A stretch of 64,000 nt of DNA from Oscillospiraceae bacterium (lineage in GTDB: Bacteria > Bacillota > Clostridia > Oscillospirales > Oscillospiraceae), in contig JABLYK010000002.1 of the NCBI GenBank assembly GCA_018265835.1, positions 48,779-112,778 on the forward strand. The letters run 5' to 3'. The stretch's first letter is position 1. Every line of letters starts with the position of its first letter. This document shows, in pieces, positions 16,398-28,749 of this stretch. The translations under genes were made by a program, and so were the position numbers. The notes beneath the pieces were generated by a model, which saw nothing but the letters and a program-made list of their open reading frames with translations, was not told the DNA's origin and searched no databases.

Positions 16398-17324
16398 TCA
16401 AATCCGAAACACCGTTTCGGATTTGGAGAGGAAATCAGCTGCCTCGGTCGCGGCCACCGCGCCGTCCGCCATTGCGGTCACAAGCTGGCGCAGGGGCTTT
16501 GCGCGGCAGTCGCCCGCGACGAACGCGCCGGGGACGTTTGTGCGGCAATCCTCCCCGGCGGCAAAGTAGCCCTGTGCGTCTGTTGCGATCAGCCCGCCGC
16601 AAAAGGCGTTTTGCGGCTCCATGCCGATGGCGACGAACACGCCGTCCGCCGGCAGCGTCTGCTCTGCGCCGCTCTCCCGGTGGCGAAGACGCACGGCGTG
16701 CACCTGTGTGTCGCCGGCGATTTCCTCCGTCAGCCACGGGGCGAGGATGCGGATGGTTTCCCGCTGTGCCGCGCGCGTTTGCAGCAGCTGATGCGCGCGC
16801 AGCTTCTCGCTGCGGCTTACAATGGTGACGCTGCGGCAGAGCTGCGAAAGAAGCAGCGCCTCCTCCAGCGCCGCGTTGCCGCCGCCGATGACGGCCACGT
16901 CTTTTCCCCGGAAAAACGCCCCGTCGCAGGTTGCGCACCAGCTCACGCCCCGGCCGGTGAATTCCGTCTCGCCGGGGCAGCCGAGCTTCCGGTGCGCGAC
17001 GCCGTTTGCCAGAATCACGCTGCGCGCGTGCAGCGCGCCGTCTGCCGTTTCCAGCAGAAAGCGACCGTCCTCCGCTGCCAGCCGGTTGACCGCGGCGATC
17101 CGAATTTCCGCGCCGAGCGCTTCCGCCTGCGCATGCAGCGCATTCGCCAGCTCCCAGCCCGGAATGTGGGGGACGGACGGATAATTTTCCACCTCCGCCG
17201 TCTGCGCGATCTGTCCGCCCCACTGTGCAGCTTCGAGCACGAGCGCGTCTACCCCGGCGCGCACGGCGTAGATGGCGGCGGTGAGACCGGCTGCGCCCCC
17301 GCCGACGATGAGCAAATCTTTCAT
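16398..17324 (-). CDS. trxB: Thioredoxin-disulfide reductase family protein
   Basis: A 308-aa FAD/NAD(P)H flavoenzyme. The FAD-binding GGGAAGLTAA is at residues 8-17. The redox-active CATCDG is at about 129-134. The second nucleotide-binding motif GGGNAALEEA follows. GAFVAGDCR near the C terminus completes the fold. Low-molecular-weight TrxR enzymes have this layout and reduce thioredoxin or related carriers. I prefer the ATG at 17324 because TGAGG lies 7 bases upstream; an ATG at 17336 overlaps that site. The last nine residues (SKSETVFRI) are encoded by the intergenic inverted repeat, so the C terminus may have been altered by insertion of that repeat. Confidence 0.88.
   Translation of the reverse strand: MKDLLIVGGGAAGLTAAIYAVRAGVDALVLEAAQWGGQIAQTAEVENYPSVPHIPGWELANALHAQAEALGAEIRIAAVNRLAAEDGRFLLETADGALHARSVILANGVAHRKLGCPGETEFTGRGVSWCATCDGAFFRGKDVAVIGGGNAALEEALLLSQLCRSVTIVSRSEKLRAHQLLQTRAAQRETIRILAPWLTEEIAGDTQVHAVRLRHRESGAEQTLPADGVFVAIGMEPQNAFCGGLIATDAQGYFAAGEDCRTNVPGAFVAGDCRAKPLRQLVTAMADGAVAATEAADFLSKSETVFRI
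16399..16425. repeat. Inverted repeat at the trxB 3' end, family member 2
   Basis: A perfect 12-bp stem (16399-16410 with 16414-16425), loop ACC, with the same arms as the repeat at 13701-13729. It encodes the last codons of the minus-strand reductase and probably terminates both that gene and feoB. Confidence 0.65.
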
Positions 17325-17410
17325 GGAATACCTCATTTCTTAAAAGTTTGAGAGAATTTCGGGCTTATGCGGCATATACTGTGGATAACGCAAATTTGTG
17401 AGGTGCTCTG

Positions 17411-18055
17411 ATGGAAAACGACCGCTACCCATTCGTGAATCTGCCGCTGCCGTATGCGTTTGACGCGCTGGAGCCGTGGATCGACGAGAAGACCATGATG
17501 CTGCATCACGACCGGCATCTGCAAACGTATATCGACCGGCTCAACGCTGCGCTCAAGGACGCGCCGCGCCTGCAGCGCCTGACGCTGGAGCAGCTGCTCT
17601 GCAAAGCGCCGCGCCTGCCGGAGCCGACGAAGACCGCGCTGCTGCAAAACGCGGGCGGCGTGTATAACCACCGGTTTTATTTTGCGCTGCTGCAGCCACC
17701 GGCAGACACAGTGCCGTCCGATGCGCTGGCGGAGGCGATCGACCGCGATTTCGGCGGGTTCGATGCGTTTCGCGCGGCGTTTCAGAAGGCGGCGCTCGGC
17801 GTGTTCGGCTCCGGCTATGCGTGGCTGGTGCTGGACTGCGGCAAGCTGAAGATCGTCACGACCGCGAATCAGGACACCCCGCTGCCGCAGCGCCAGTGCC
17901 CGGTTTTGACGATTGACGTGTGGGAGCACGCGTACTATCTCAAGCACTACAACGTCCGCGCCGACTATGTCTCCGACTGGTTCCACGTTGTGAACTGGAC
18001 GCAAGCGGAGGAAAACTACCGCCGCTGCCTTGCGTGCCCGGACTGCTGCGATTGA
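17411..18055 (+). CDS. Superoxide dismutase, Fe/Mn family
   Basis: A 214-aa enzyme dismutating superoxide. The N-terminal helical domain carries the first metal histidine region (EKTMMLHHDRHLQTYIDRLN) and NHRFYF in place of the usual NHxxFW. The C-terminal domain holds GSGYAWLVLD and the family signature DVWEHAYYLKH, with the metal-binding Asp and His. The C terminus has the Cys-rich end CLACPDCCD, which is unusual. Iron and manganese forms cannot be separated by eye. It is divergent from trxB, so two oxygen-defence genes share an intergenic region. Confidence 0.9.
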   Translation: MENDRYPFVNLPLPYAFDALEPWIDEKTMMLHHDRHLQTYIDRLNAALKDAPRLQRLTLEQLLCKAPRLPEPTKTALLQNAGGVYNHRFYFALLQPPADTVPSDALAEAIDRDFGGFDAFRAAFQKAALGVFGSGYAWLVLDCGKLKIVTTANQDTPLPQRQCPVLTIDVWEHAYYLKHYNVRADYVSDWFHVVNWTQAEENYRRCLACPDCCD

Positions 18056-18059
18056 GCGA

Positions 18060-18100
18060 GAGGAAGCCCGCAGAAGTCAAATTCTTCTGCGGGCTTCCTC
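18060..18100. terminator. Bidirectional terminator
   Basis: A 17-bp perfect stem (18060-18076 with 18084-18100), then TTT, between convergent sod and the CotF-like gene. Confidence 0.88.
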
Positions 18101-18108
18101 TTTGATGC

Positions 18109-18567
18109 TCAGGAATACATGCCGTTGGTGTTCATATAGTCGTAGATCATCTTGCCGTGGTTCTGCTCTTCCTTCTGGATGTGGTTGAGCACGTTGCGGG
18201 TGTTCTCGTCCTGAAATTCAAAGATGCAGGTGTCATACAGGTGGGAGGCGTGCTTTTCCATGGCGAGCACGTCGGTGCAGAGATAGGAGTCATTCTGCTT
18301 GTCCGGGGTCTGTACAGCGCTGTAGGTCGCGGTGAACGTTGGCTGCTGCTGGCTGCCGCCGGCGGGCTGGGGGACGGTGCCGTTTTCGATCTGCGTGAGC
18401 GTGTCCAGGTGCTGCTGCTCGGTCTGCGCGATGTTGGCGAACAGGCCCTTGAGCTGTCCGTCCACGGCAGCCGCCGCGTGCTTGTTGTACTTGTCCACAC
18501 AGAGCTTTTCCTGTCCTTTCAGGTCTTTGAGCAAATCGGTTTCGCGTTGCGTTAACTGCATGTTCAT
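18109..18567 (-). CDS. CotF-like spore coat protein (ferritin-like fold)
   Basis: A 152-aa mostly helical protein resembling the CotF family of spore coat proteins, which adopts a ferritin-like four-helix fold. Two helical halves are visible: LTQRETDLLKDLKGQEKLCVDKYNKHAA and MEKHASHLYDTCIFEFQDENTRNVLNHIQKEEQNHGKMIYDYM. A Gln/Pro-rich linker (PQPAGGSQQQPTF) lies between them. The E..H pattern in KEEQNH recalls ferritin-like metal sites, but binding is not shown. AGAGGTGA precedes the ATG. It indicates a sporulating lineage. Confidence 0.82.
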   Translation of the reverse strand: MNMQLTQRETDLLKDLKGQEKLCVDKYNKHAAAAVDGQLKGLFANIAQTEQQHLDTLTQIENGTVPQPAGGSQQQPTFTATYSAVQTPDKQNDSYLCTDVLAMEKHASHLYDTCIFEFQDENTRNVLNHIQKEEQNHGKMIYDYMNTNGMYS

Positions 18568-18675
18568 GTTTGAATCACCTCTGGCGCTAGTATGTGCAGC
18601 GGCGGCATGATTATCCAGCGGTATGCAATATTTTTGCGTTTGCGCCGCATACTAAGCGCGGTGGTGATTTTTTTG

Positions 18676-19994
18676 ATGCATTCCATATGGACGGAACAGG
18701 TGACGTTACCGCAGTTTGAGCCGCTGCGCGGCGACGCGCGCGCGGACGTGCTGGTGATCGGCGGCGGAATGGCGGGGCTGCTGTGCGCGCGGCTGCTGAC
18801 CGACGCGGGCGTGGACTGCGCGCTCGCGGAGGCGGACACGCTCTGCGGCGGCGTGACGCAGAATACGACGGCGAAGATCACAGCGCAGCATGGGCTCATT
18901 TATGACAAACTCATCCGCGAATTCGGAGAAGAACAGGCGAAGCGGTATCTGCACGCGAATCTCGCGGCGCTGGAGCGCTACCGGCAGCTGTGTGCGGACA
19001 TCGACTGCGATTTTGAGACACGCGACGCCTACGTCTATGCGCGCGGCGCGCGCAAAAAGATCGACGACGAGCTGCGCGCGCTCGATACGCTGGGATTCCC
19101 TGCCACGTTTGTGCAGGAGCTGCCGCTGCCGTTTCCGGTGGCGGGCGCGGTGCGCTTCACGGAGCAGGCGCAGTTTCACCCGCTGAAATTTGCAGCCGCC
19201 ATCGCGCCGGGGCTGCGCGTCTATGAGCACACGCCGGTGCGCACCGTTGCGGGCGGCACGGCGGAAACGGAGCATGGCCGCATTACGGCAGAGCGCATCA
19301 TCATGGCGACGCACTTTCCGATCTGGAACCGGCACGGGGCATATTTTCTCAAGCTCTACCAGCACAGGTCGTATGTAATCGCGCTGGAAAACGCGCCGGA
19401 CGTACACGGCATGTATGTGGACGAGGCGGAAAAAGGCATGTCGTTTCGCAATTACAAGGACGTTCTGCTGCTCGGCGGCGGCGACCACCGCACCGGCAAG
19501 CGCGGCGGCGGCTGGAAAGAGCTGCAGGATTTTGCGGGCAAGCACTATCCCGACGCGAAGCTGCATTGCCAGTGGGCGACGCAGGACTGCATGTCGCTCG
19601 ACGGCGCGCCGTATATCGGACTGTATTCTAAGCATACGCCGCAGCTTTTTGTGGCGGCTGGGTTCAACAAATGGGGCATGACAGGCGCAATGGTTTCTGC
19701 TATGATACTCGCGGATCTCGTAACCGGGCGGGAGAACGAATTCGCGCCGGCCTTTGCGCCGTCGCGGACGATCTGGCGGCCGCAGCTCGCCGTGAACGCG
19801 GCGGAGACGCTGGTCAACTTCCTCACGCCCACGACCCGGCGCTGCCCGCACCTCGGCTGCGCGCTCAAGTGGAACTCGCAGGAGCACTCGTGGGACTGCC
19901 CCTGCCATGGCTCGCGCTTTGCCGTGGACGGTGCGCTGCTGGAAAATCCGGCGACCGGCGACTGGCACGGCGCGCCCGGAAAGGAGCGGAACAC

Positions 19995-19998
<4 letters not shown>
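18676..19998 (+). CDS. FAD-dependent oxidoreductase with C-terminal Rieske domain
   Basis: A 440-aa two-domain protein. Residues 1-380 are a DAO-type FAD oxidoreductase (GGGMAGLLCARLL at 29-41; a C-terminal FAD region with AGFNKWGMT). The last 60 residues are a Rieske [2Fe-2S] domain with ligands CPHLGC (391-396) and CPCHGS (408-413). The Rieske part probably passes electrons to the flavin. The substrate is unknown. The open frame reaches back to 18592, but ATG 18676 gives the normal N terminus. The stop overlaps the next start (ATGA), so the two genes are translationally coupled. Confidence 0.87.
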
Positions 19999-21929
<1,931 letters not shown>

Positions 21930-21931
21930 GG

Positions 21932-21970
21932 AACCTCCACCAGCAATATAGCTGGTGGAGGTTTCTTTTT
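21932..21970 (+). terminator. Terminator after the yyaL-like gene
   Basis: A perfect 13-bp stem (21932-21944 with 21951-21963) followed by TCTTTTT. Confidence 0.88.
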
Positions 21971-22135
21971 GCCGCCAAACATGGTGTGGAAACACAAAAT
22001 TTGGTGCTAAAAACTGGCTGAGTTGCACAAATACTGCAGAATCGAAAAATAAATTGTCCAAATTTCGGCCGTTCAAGACATATATGGGTAGAAGCAATTT
22101 CCCCAAACTACCTGATATGATACGGAGGAGAAATG

Positions 22136-25100
22136 ATGAAAAGCAAACTGTGGCGGCAAATCCTGTCCCTGATTCTGTCTTTGATTCTGGTGCTGGAGCT
22201 GGTGCCAGCGTCCGTGCTGGCAACCGGGTCTGACGCAGAACAGGGCACAGCAACAGAGGAAGCAACGAACGAAGAGGCTTACATTGTCAGCGAAGTCAAT
22301 GAGCTTCGCGAGGAAGCGGTAAAACATTTTCGCATGAGCGATGGTTCATACCTGCTGGTGGAATATAACGAGCCTGTGCATTATCAGGATGCGGATGAGG
22401 AGTGGCAGGAGATTGATAATACGCTCTGGAAGGACGGTGCGGAATATGTTTCGGAAAACGGCGCGGTTCGCAAAGCGTTTTCTGCGACACTCGCCAGCGG
22501 AAAACTGTTTGAAATCAGCTACCGTAACCACGGACTGTCCATGACCCTGCTGGAGCAGACATCTGCTGTGGAGGAGCTGGAGGAGCACGCATCAGAAACC
22601 GGCGAACCGGCGCCTGAGGTAGAGGCAGAGCCGGAGGTCGATCAGGCGATCACCGGCGAGGACAATCCTGCCGCAGAAACAGCGGAGGTGGAAGACATTG
22701 CGGTCGAAGTGCCGCAGGAGACCCCGGAACTCGAATTGGACGAACCGGCGGAGGCAATCCGTTTTGTCCCGGTCGAAGCGGAGCAGGTGCAGGCTGTTGT
22801 GGAGAATCCCCGGACGGTTCGGAAGGCTGCGGGACAGATGTCCAGAGACGAGGGCGTTGCGGTGGACAAAATCGTGTCCCACGTGCGGTATGCAGACGTT
22901 CTGGAACATACAAGCCTTGCTTACAGCAGCCACGGAAACAACATCAAAGAGAGCATCCTGATTCAGGAGAAGCGGGATGCGTATTCCTATGCGTTCGGTC
23001 TGGGATTGACGAATGTAACGCCCGTGCTGCAGGAAGACGGCTCCGTGCATTTGAATGACGGCGAGAGCAATACCGTCTTTGTCATTCCCGCGCCGTGGAT
23101 GCAGGATGCAAACGGAATTACGTCTGATCAGGCGGAGTATACATTGACGGAGACGGAGGACGGCTGGGTGCTGACCGTCACGGCGGATGCGGAATGGCTG
23201 AACGCGGAGGGCAGAGCCTTTCCGGTTTCCCTGGATCCATCAGTTGTGCTGCAGGGAAGCTCGTACATTTTGACCGCGTGTACATATAAGGGGAGCATTC
23301 TGACGCCATCACGTAGCAGTGCCATGCACTGTGGTTACAGTGTCGACGAAAGGCTTGGCTCGTGTGTTGTGTATGCGCAATTGACCCGGCTGCCGGCAAT
23401 TCCGACAAACTGTGTGCCGGTTGCGTCGTATCTCGGCCTTTATCATGGCGGATTCTTCACGTCCAGCGATACCGGCTTGAACTATCCCAATCCGTCGGGC
23501 TTGCTGACGGTTACGGCGCAAGCCAGCACAAAAACACTGGACGACATTGCCAGCCTGACGTCGGTCTTTATCACATTGAACACGAATAACACCATTTTGG
23601 ACTTCGCGCGTCTGACCAAAGATACGGTAAATACATACGTTAATTGGGATATTACGCCTGAAGCCATGAAATGGTATGAAAATAACACGATCAATACCGG
23701 CATTATTCTACAGGCACCGCAAGGGGTCGACGAAGCAAGACTTTCTATTTTAGGCGGCAGTGGAGACGCGGGCGCGCTTCCGTACTTTGCGGTTGTATAT
23801 CGCAACGCCGCTGGGCTGGAGGACTACTACACCTATCAGGAGGCGTCTGCAGCCCGGGCTGGCGACGTGTATATCAGCGATTTTACGACGCAGTTGACGG
23901 CAGTGCATACGGACTTGTCCTACGCGTCGGAGGCGACCCCGTTTACACTGCGCCATGTCTACAATTCCGCGTTGTCCGGGCAGCAATTCACGGCAAGCAG
24001 CATCGTCAACACGCCTTCCTTCTCAAGCATGCAGCTCGGATACGGCTGGAAGCTGTCCGCCCAACAGACCGTAACCCCGAAAGCGCTGGATGGGACGAAC
24101 TATCTGATTTACAATGACGAGGATGGAACAGAGCATTACTTCGAGCAATTGGAGGATAATCCCAAGGTCTACGAAGATGAAGACGGCTTGAACCTGAAAC
24201 TTACAGAGAGCACAGATGGCGGTTATACTGTGTATACAATGACGGATAAGGGCGCTGAAAACACATGGGTATTCTATAACGGATACTTGATTTCGACGAC
24301 CGATGCCGTCGGCAACGCCATCTACATTGCATATAACAATAACTATAGCGCGTCCAATACGCTGTGGAAGCCGAGCGGCACGCAAAGCAGCAAAAGGATC
24401 GTTCAGATTGTTTCCGTGCCGAAAGGGAAGAGCCCGTCCGTCATTTGTTCGTTTTCCTATTCCGGCTCCGATCTGGCGAAAATTACGGATTACGCCGGTC
24501 GGCAGATCGTCTTTTCCTACGCGACGGAAAATGGGCGGCGGCAATTGAAATCAATCCAGAGGACAGACGGAACCAATTCGCAGTATACCTATGATTCTGA
24601 AACCGGGCGGATGTCGGCGCTGTTTGACAGCGAGGCAAAGTACGGCCTCGGCATTACGCAGCGCTATGTTCTCGGGCGCTGGGCAACGAATCAGATTTGC
24701 GAATTCACTGCGGACTCGATCGACGGCGCCAGAACCGTCGGCAATGCGTTTCACGCTTACCGAAATTCGCCGCAAATGACGTCCTACCGGTTTTACGGGC
24801 CGGATCATACCAGCGATACATCAGACGACGTTGTAACATACTACATTTTTGACAATATCGGCAGAACAGTTTGCGCATACAACACCAACTATAATAAAGC
24901 GACCGTAATTGGGGCAACTGCCGCGGCCTATACCAAGAACAGCGGCACGGCAAAGAACAACAACCGATTGACCGGCGCGGCGTCCCTGGGGTTGGAGCCG
25001 TACAATTCGCTGGAGGATGGCGGCGCTGAGGTCGGCGGAACGATCTGGTATTCCAGTGGAGGCGGTGCTACGGGCGCCAGCTCGATCTCGTCCGAAAAGA

Positions 25101-28100
25101 CCCGAACCGGGCAGGGAGCGCTCAAGTGCACCAGCACATCCTCCGCGTCCACGTCTTCCGTGTCGATGCGCCAGTCCGTTCTGCTGCATGCATTCACAAC
25201 ATATACCTTGACAGGATATATCAATACCAGCAAGCTGACGGATTTTTCATCCACATCGGGCGGTGCGTATCTCGCGTTTCTCAATGGCACAACCGGACTG
25301 ACGACAGCCGCCAAAAGCGACGTCATCAATTATGCAACCAGCGAAGCTGTGAATGGCGATGATGATAATGTGGACCTCGGCTGGGAAAAGGTGAGCGTGT
25401 CGTTCCAGCCGGCTGCAACCGGCCTGTACCAGGTCGCGTTTGTACAAAGCGGCGCCAAGGGCGCTTCCTATTGCGATGACCTCCAGCTGGATATTGACCG
25501 CACGGCTTACATTACGGATTCAAACCCGGTTGCGTCGAGCGTCAACATGGTGCAATGGGATCCTGCGAACTGGAGCGGCAGCGGATTTACAGTGGTAGAT
25601 TCCACCAACAAGCTTGCGAACAAGTCCGCTGAGACGACAGGCGAGATCGAGGTCAAAAAGCGCCTGACAAAAACGGTAAACATCAACAAGCCCGCGAAGA
25701 ACCTGACGTTTATTCTCTCCGGCTGGGCACAGGCAAACTCGGTCACCACAGCGTTGCCGGAGCCGATATCGTCAAACTGGCGGTACTTTGGCCTGATTGC
25801 GGTCATTCACTATACGGACGGCACAACGGAAAACCATTATGTGAGCTTCAACAAAGACAGCACCGATTGGCAGTTCACATCCGGAATTGTGGTGCCCAAA
25901 GAGGAAAATAAAACGATTTCCACCATCGACGTCATCTGCGCATACGACCACAACCAGAACACGGCGCGGTTTAATAACGTCAGCTTTGTCCGGGAGCCGG
26001 TGCAGACGTACGTCTATGACGGAGAGGGAAATCCGGTTGCGGTCACCGATGGCAACGCGAAAACCGCATACGAGTACGTGGATGATTCCGAACGCCTGAA
26101 GAATTACACAACGCCCAGCGGTACCAAACACGACATGACGTATTACGAAAACCACCTGCTTAAGACGGATGTGCTGGCAGGGGACTTCACGACGACCATG
26201 GAGTATAATGGAACCGGAAGCATCACAAAGCAAACCGTGCGCGGAGCCGGCAGCAATGACAGGCTGCAGGCAGACTATGCATATTCCACCGACGGCCAGT
26301 TTCTCACATCCTCTACGAGTGTGAACGGCGACCAGACGAAGTACACCCATGACACCGCGACGCGGCAGGTGACCGCTGTGGAGCAGCCTGACGGTGTCGT
26401 TCGGAGTATGCAGTATGATTTCAGCTCCGATCGCTTACAATCGACGAGCATACTGCCGGAGGCATCGCTGGCATACAGCTATCAGTGGGGGAAGCTGAGC
26501 GCGCTGGAGCGCATTTCCTTCACGAATGCTGCGGAAAATGAAGGAGAGTTCCATCAAAAGTATCTCATTGGATCCGACCAGTTCGGGAACGTTCAGACTA
26601 TCCGTGTAAGCGGCACGTCCGGCGACCCGATCATTCTGGCCTCCTACGAATATGAGGACAACGTCAACAATGGCCGCCTTGCGCAGCTGGAGTACGCCAA
26701 CGGCGACACCGTGGATTATAAATACGACCTGTTCGACCGGGTCACAAAGGAGACGTATAAGGATTCGACGCTCAGCAGAGGCGCGATCTTCCATTATTCG
26801 TATGACGGCAATGGGAACCTGATCGAGCAGAAAGAGACGAACCTTGCCGGGACGAGGACGGAGTCCTACTCCTACCAGTACGACAGCCTTGGCCGTCTCA
26901 TCCACAGCCGCAGAAAGGACAATTCCGGCGATCTGGTTCTGAGCACATCCCATCTCTATGACACGTCGAACCGCCTGACGCAGCAGCGTTGGCAGTTCGG
27001 CTCCGATGATACGTATCACCAGACGTTCCAATACAGCAACGGCGCCGACGGGGACGGCACGCTTCAGTCCGTGGAAATCACAACGCCGAAAAACGGCAGC
27101 ATTGCGCTGGACTATACGTATAATCCCCTGCGCCAGTTGACAGAAAGAGCTTCGAGCGTTGGCGGCAAGGAGTTTGCCCGCAGCTTCAGCTACCAGAGCA
27201 TTGCCGTGAACCGGAAGAGCAACCAGATCGGCGAAGCCAAATATACGTTTGACGGAAGCGTCAAGCTGGGTTATACTTACAAGTACGATGCAATGGACCG
27301 CATCACGGAGGTGCGCAAGAGCGGCAGTCCGAACAGCCAGTACCTCGAATACGCGTATGACAAACTGGGCCAGCTGGTCAGTGCGACCGATCACGCGGCG
27401 GGGCTGGAATATACCTACACGTTCGATACGGCGGGGAACGTGCTCAGCGCAGTGAAGCATCCGACCAGCGACGGAAGCGACAGCACGCGCACCTATCACT
27501 ATGACAATGCTTCGTGGCGCGATCTGCTGACGTCGATCACCATCAACGGAACAACGAAGTCGATCAGCTATCCGCACGACATTCGCGGCAACATCACGGC
27601 GGGCACGCCGCTGTCGTGGTATAATGGCAATGAATTCACGCTGACCTGGGGAAAGGGCACGCAGCTTGCGTCCGCCAAGAAGGGGCTGGCGCTCAAAACG
27701 AGCTACACCTACGATATCGCGGGCGTGCGCAGCAGCAAGACGGTCGGCACCACGAAGTATAGCTTCACGACCCTGAGCGGCCTCGTCATGCGGCAGGAGT
27801 GGGGCGCGCGGCAGATGGATTTCGTCTATGATGAAAACAACCAGCCGTATGCCCTGAGCTACAAGAGCGGCAAGAATGTCGCGCCGGTGATGTATTACTA
27901 CCTCCTGAACCAGCAGGGCGATGTGGAAGCATTGATGGACGCCAACGGTGCAATCGTCGCCACGTATGAATACGACCCGTGGGGCGCTGTGACCGTGAAG
28001 AACGCCAGCGGCGCGCTGGACAACGACGATACCTCCATCGGCAATATGAATCCCCTGCGCTACAGAGGCTACTACTACGACAACGAGACGGGGTTCTACT

Positions 28101-28729
28101 ACCTCGAAAGCCGCTACTATGATCCCGTGGTCGGAAGGTTCATCAGCCCGGATAGTTACGCGAGTACCGGGCAGGGCGCCCTTGGCTGCAATATGTTCGC
28201 GTATTGTGAAAACGATCCCATTTTGTATTCCGATCCGTGTGGCACCTATAGAATGATTGAGGGCTATGAGCCTCCGAAACGAGAACCCAAACCTCAAAAT
28301 AAAGCTACTATTGGAGTGGGGATTGAAGGCTCGGCTGCATTTGGCGCGAGGATTACAGGTGGAGCTCAGGTTGTTCTCGACACGGGCAGTGGCGATATCG
28401 CTTTGATTGCATACGGTGGATTTGGAGGAGGTACCCCGTCAGCGAGCATATCAGGCACATTTACCTATACATCGGCGAAATCACTCGATCAATTAGGCGG
28501 TTTTGGGCTTGCTATAGGTGGTTCGATTGTCAATCCCGTTAGTCTTGGTGGAGAAATGATTTTTGGGGAAGGCTATTCCGGAGGAACTGGCTCTAAAGGT
28601 ATAGGAGTACCTTATCCAGAGCTGCATGGCGAGATCACCTACACCATAGTTTGGAATATCACAACACTTTTGAAGAGTACTGGTTGGTATGAAGATGTAA
28701 AAAATTATATTATAAAAGCCAACGATTAA
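22136..28729 (+). CDS. Secreted RHS-repeat/WapA-like protein with variable C-terminal tip 1
   Basis: A 2197-aa giant cell-surface or secreted protein. The order is: signal peptide (1-30, hydrophobic LILSLILVLELVPASVLA); an acidic linker at about 145-215; a DNRLRE-like region at about 390-560 (NTYVNWDITPEAMKWYENN); the start of the RHS shell at about 590; a carbohydrate-binding-like beta insert at about 960-1120; and YD/RHS repeats up to the hallmark RYRGYYYDNETGFYYLESRY. The core ends at the DPxG boundary (SDPCG, about residue 2035). The last 160 residues are a Gly-rich, beta-like variable tip. In RHS/WapA toxins the tip is the effector. GGAGGAG supports ATG 22136 (or 22133). A membrane protein gene follows immediately. 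Confidence 0.88.
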   Translation: MKSKLWRQILSLILSLILVLELVPASVLATGSDAEQGTATEEATNEEAYIVSEVNELREEAVKHFRMSDGSYLLVEYNEPVHYQDADEEWQEIDNTLWKDGAEYVSENGAVRKAFSATLASGKLFEISYRNHGLSMTLLEQTSAVEELEEHASETGEPAPEVEAEPEVDQAITGEDNPAAETAEVEDIAVEVPQETPELELDEPAEAIRFVPVEAEQVQAVVENPRTVRKAAGQMSRDEGVAVDKIVSHVRYADVLEHTSLAYSSHGNNIKESILIQEKRDAYSYAFGLGLTNVTPVLQEDGSVHLNDGESNTVFVIPAPWMQDANGITSDQAEYTLTETEDGWVLTVTADAEWLNAEGRAFPVSLDPSVVLQGSSYILTACTYKGSILTPSRSSAMHCGYSVDERLGSCVVYAQLTRLPAIPTNCVPVASYLGLYHGGFFTSSDTGLNYPNPSGLLTVTAQASTKTLDDIASLTSVFITLNTNNTILDFARLTKDTVNTYVNWDITPEAMKWYENNTINTGIILQAPQGVDEARLSILGGSGDAGALPYFAVVYRNAAGLEDYYTYQEASAARAGDVYISDFTTQLTAVHTDLSYASEATPFTLRHVYNSALSGQQFTASSIVNTPSFSSMQLGYGWKLSAQQTVTPKALDGTNYLIYNDEDGTEHYFEQLEDNPKVYEDEDGLNLKLTESTDGGYTVYTMTDKGAENTWVFYNGYLISTTDAVGNAIYIAYNNNYSASNTLWKPSGTQSSKRIVQIVSVPKGKSPSVICSFSYSGSDLAKITDYAGRQIVFSYATENGRRQLKSIQRTDGTNSQYTYDSETGRMSALFDSEAKYGLGITQRYVLGRWATNQICEFTADSIDGARTVGNAFHAYRNSPQMTSYRFYGPDHTSDTSDDVVTYYIFDNIGRTVCAYNTNYNKATVIGATAAAYTKNSGTAKNNNRLTGAASLGLEPYNSLEDGGAEVGGTIWYSSGGGATGASSISSEKTRTGQGALKCTSTSSASTSSVSMRQSVLLHAFTTYTLTGYINTSKLTDFSSTSGGAYLAFLNGTTGLTTAAKSDVINYATSEAVNGDDDNVDLGWEKVSVSFQPAATGLYQVAFVQSGAKGASYCDDLQLDIDRTAYITDSNPVASSVNMVQWDPANWSGSGFTVVDSTNKLANKSAETTGEIEVKKRLTKTVNINKPAKNLTFILSGWAQANSVTTALPEPISSNWRYFGLIAVIHYTDGTTENHYVSFNKDSTDWQFTSGIVVPKEENKTISTIDVICAYDHNQNTARFNNVSFVREPVQTYVYDGEGNPVAVTDGNAKTAYEYVDDSERLKNYTTPSGTKHDMTYYENHLLKTDVLAGDFTTTMEYNGTGSITKQTVRGAGSNDRLQADYAYSTDGQFLTSSTSVNGDQTKYTHDTATRQVTAVEQPDGVVRSMQYDFSSDRLQSTSILPEASLAYSYQWGKLSALERISFTNAAENEGEFHQKYLIGSDQFGNVQTIRVSGTSGDPIILASYEYEDNVNNGRLAQLEYANGDTVDYKYDLFDRVTKETYKDSTLSRGAIFHYSYDGNGNLIEQKETNLAGTRTESYSYQYDSLGRLIHSRRKDNSGDLVLSTSHLYDTSNRLTQQRWQFGSDDTYHQTFQYSNGADGDGTLQSVEITTPKNGSIALDYTYNPLRQLTERASSVGGKEFARSFSYQSIAVNRKSNQIGEAKYTFDGSVKLGYTYKYDAMDRITEVRKSGSPNSQYLEYAYDKLGQLVSATDHAAGLEYTYTFDTAGNVLSAVKHPTSDGSDSTRTYHYDNASWRDLLTSITINGTTKSISYPHDIRGNITAGTPLSWYNGNEFTLTWGKGTQLASAKKGLALKTSYTYDIAGVRSSKTVGTTKYSFTTLSGLVMRQEWGARQMDFVYDENNQPYALSYKSGKNVAPVMYYYLLNQQGDVEALMDANGAIVATYEYDPWGAVTVKNASGALDNDDTSIGNMNPLRYRGYYYDNETGFYYLESRYYDPVVGRFISPDSYASTGQGALGCNMFAYCENDPILYSDPCGTYRMIEGYEPPKREPKPQNKATIGVGIEGSAAFGARITGGAQVVLDTGSGDIALIAYGGFGGGTPSASISGTFTYTSAKSLDQLGGFGLAIGGSIVNPVSLGGEMIFGEGYSGGTGSKGIGVPYPELHGEITYTIVWNITTLLKSTGWYEDVKNYIIKAND
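26426..28262 (+). repeat. RHS core segment, copy 1 (in the full-length gene)
   Basis: This part of the full-length gene is repeated downstream at constant offsets: +2740 (copy 2, 29166-31002), +4642 (copy 3, 32073-32880) and about +6913 (copy 4, 34050-34536). Copies 2 and 3 show no net insertion or deletion against copy 1 at the points I checked. Confidence 0.9.
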
Positions 28730-28749
28730 ATTTCGGGAGGATAATATGA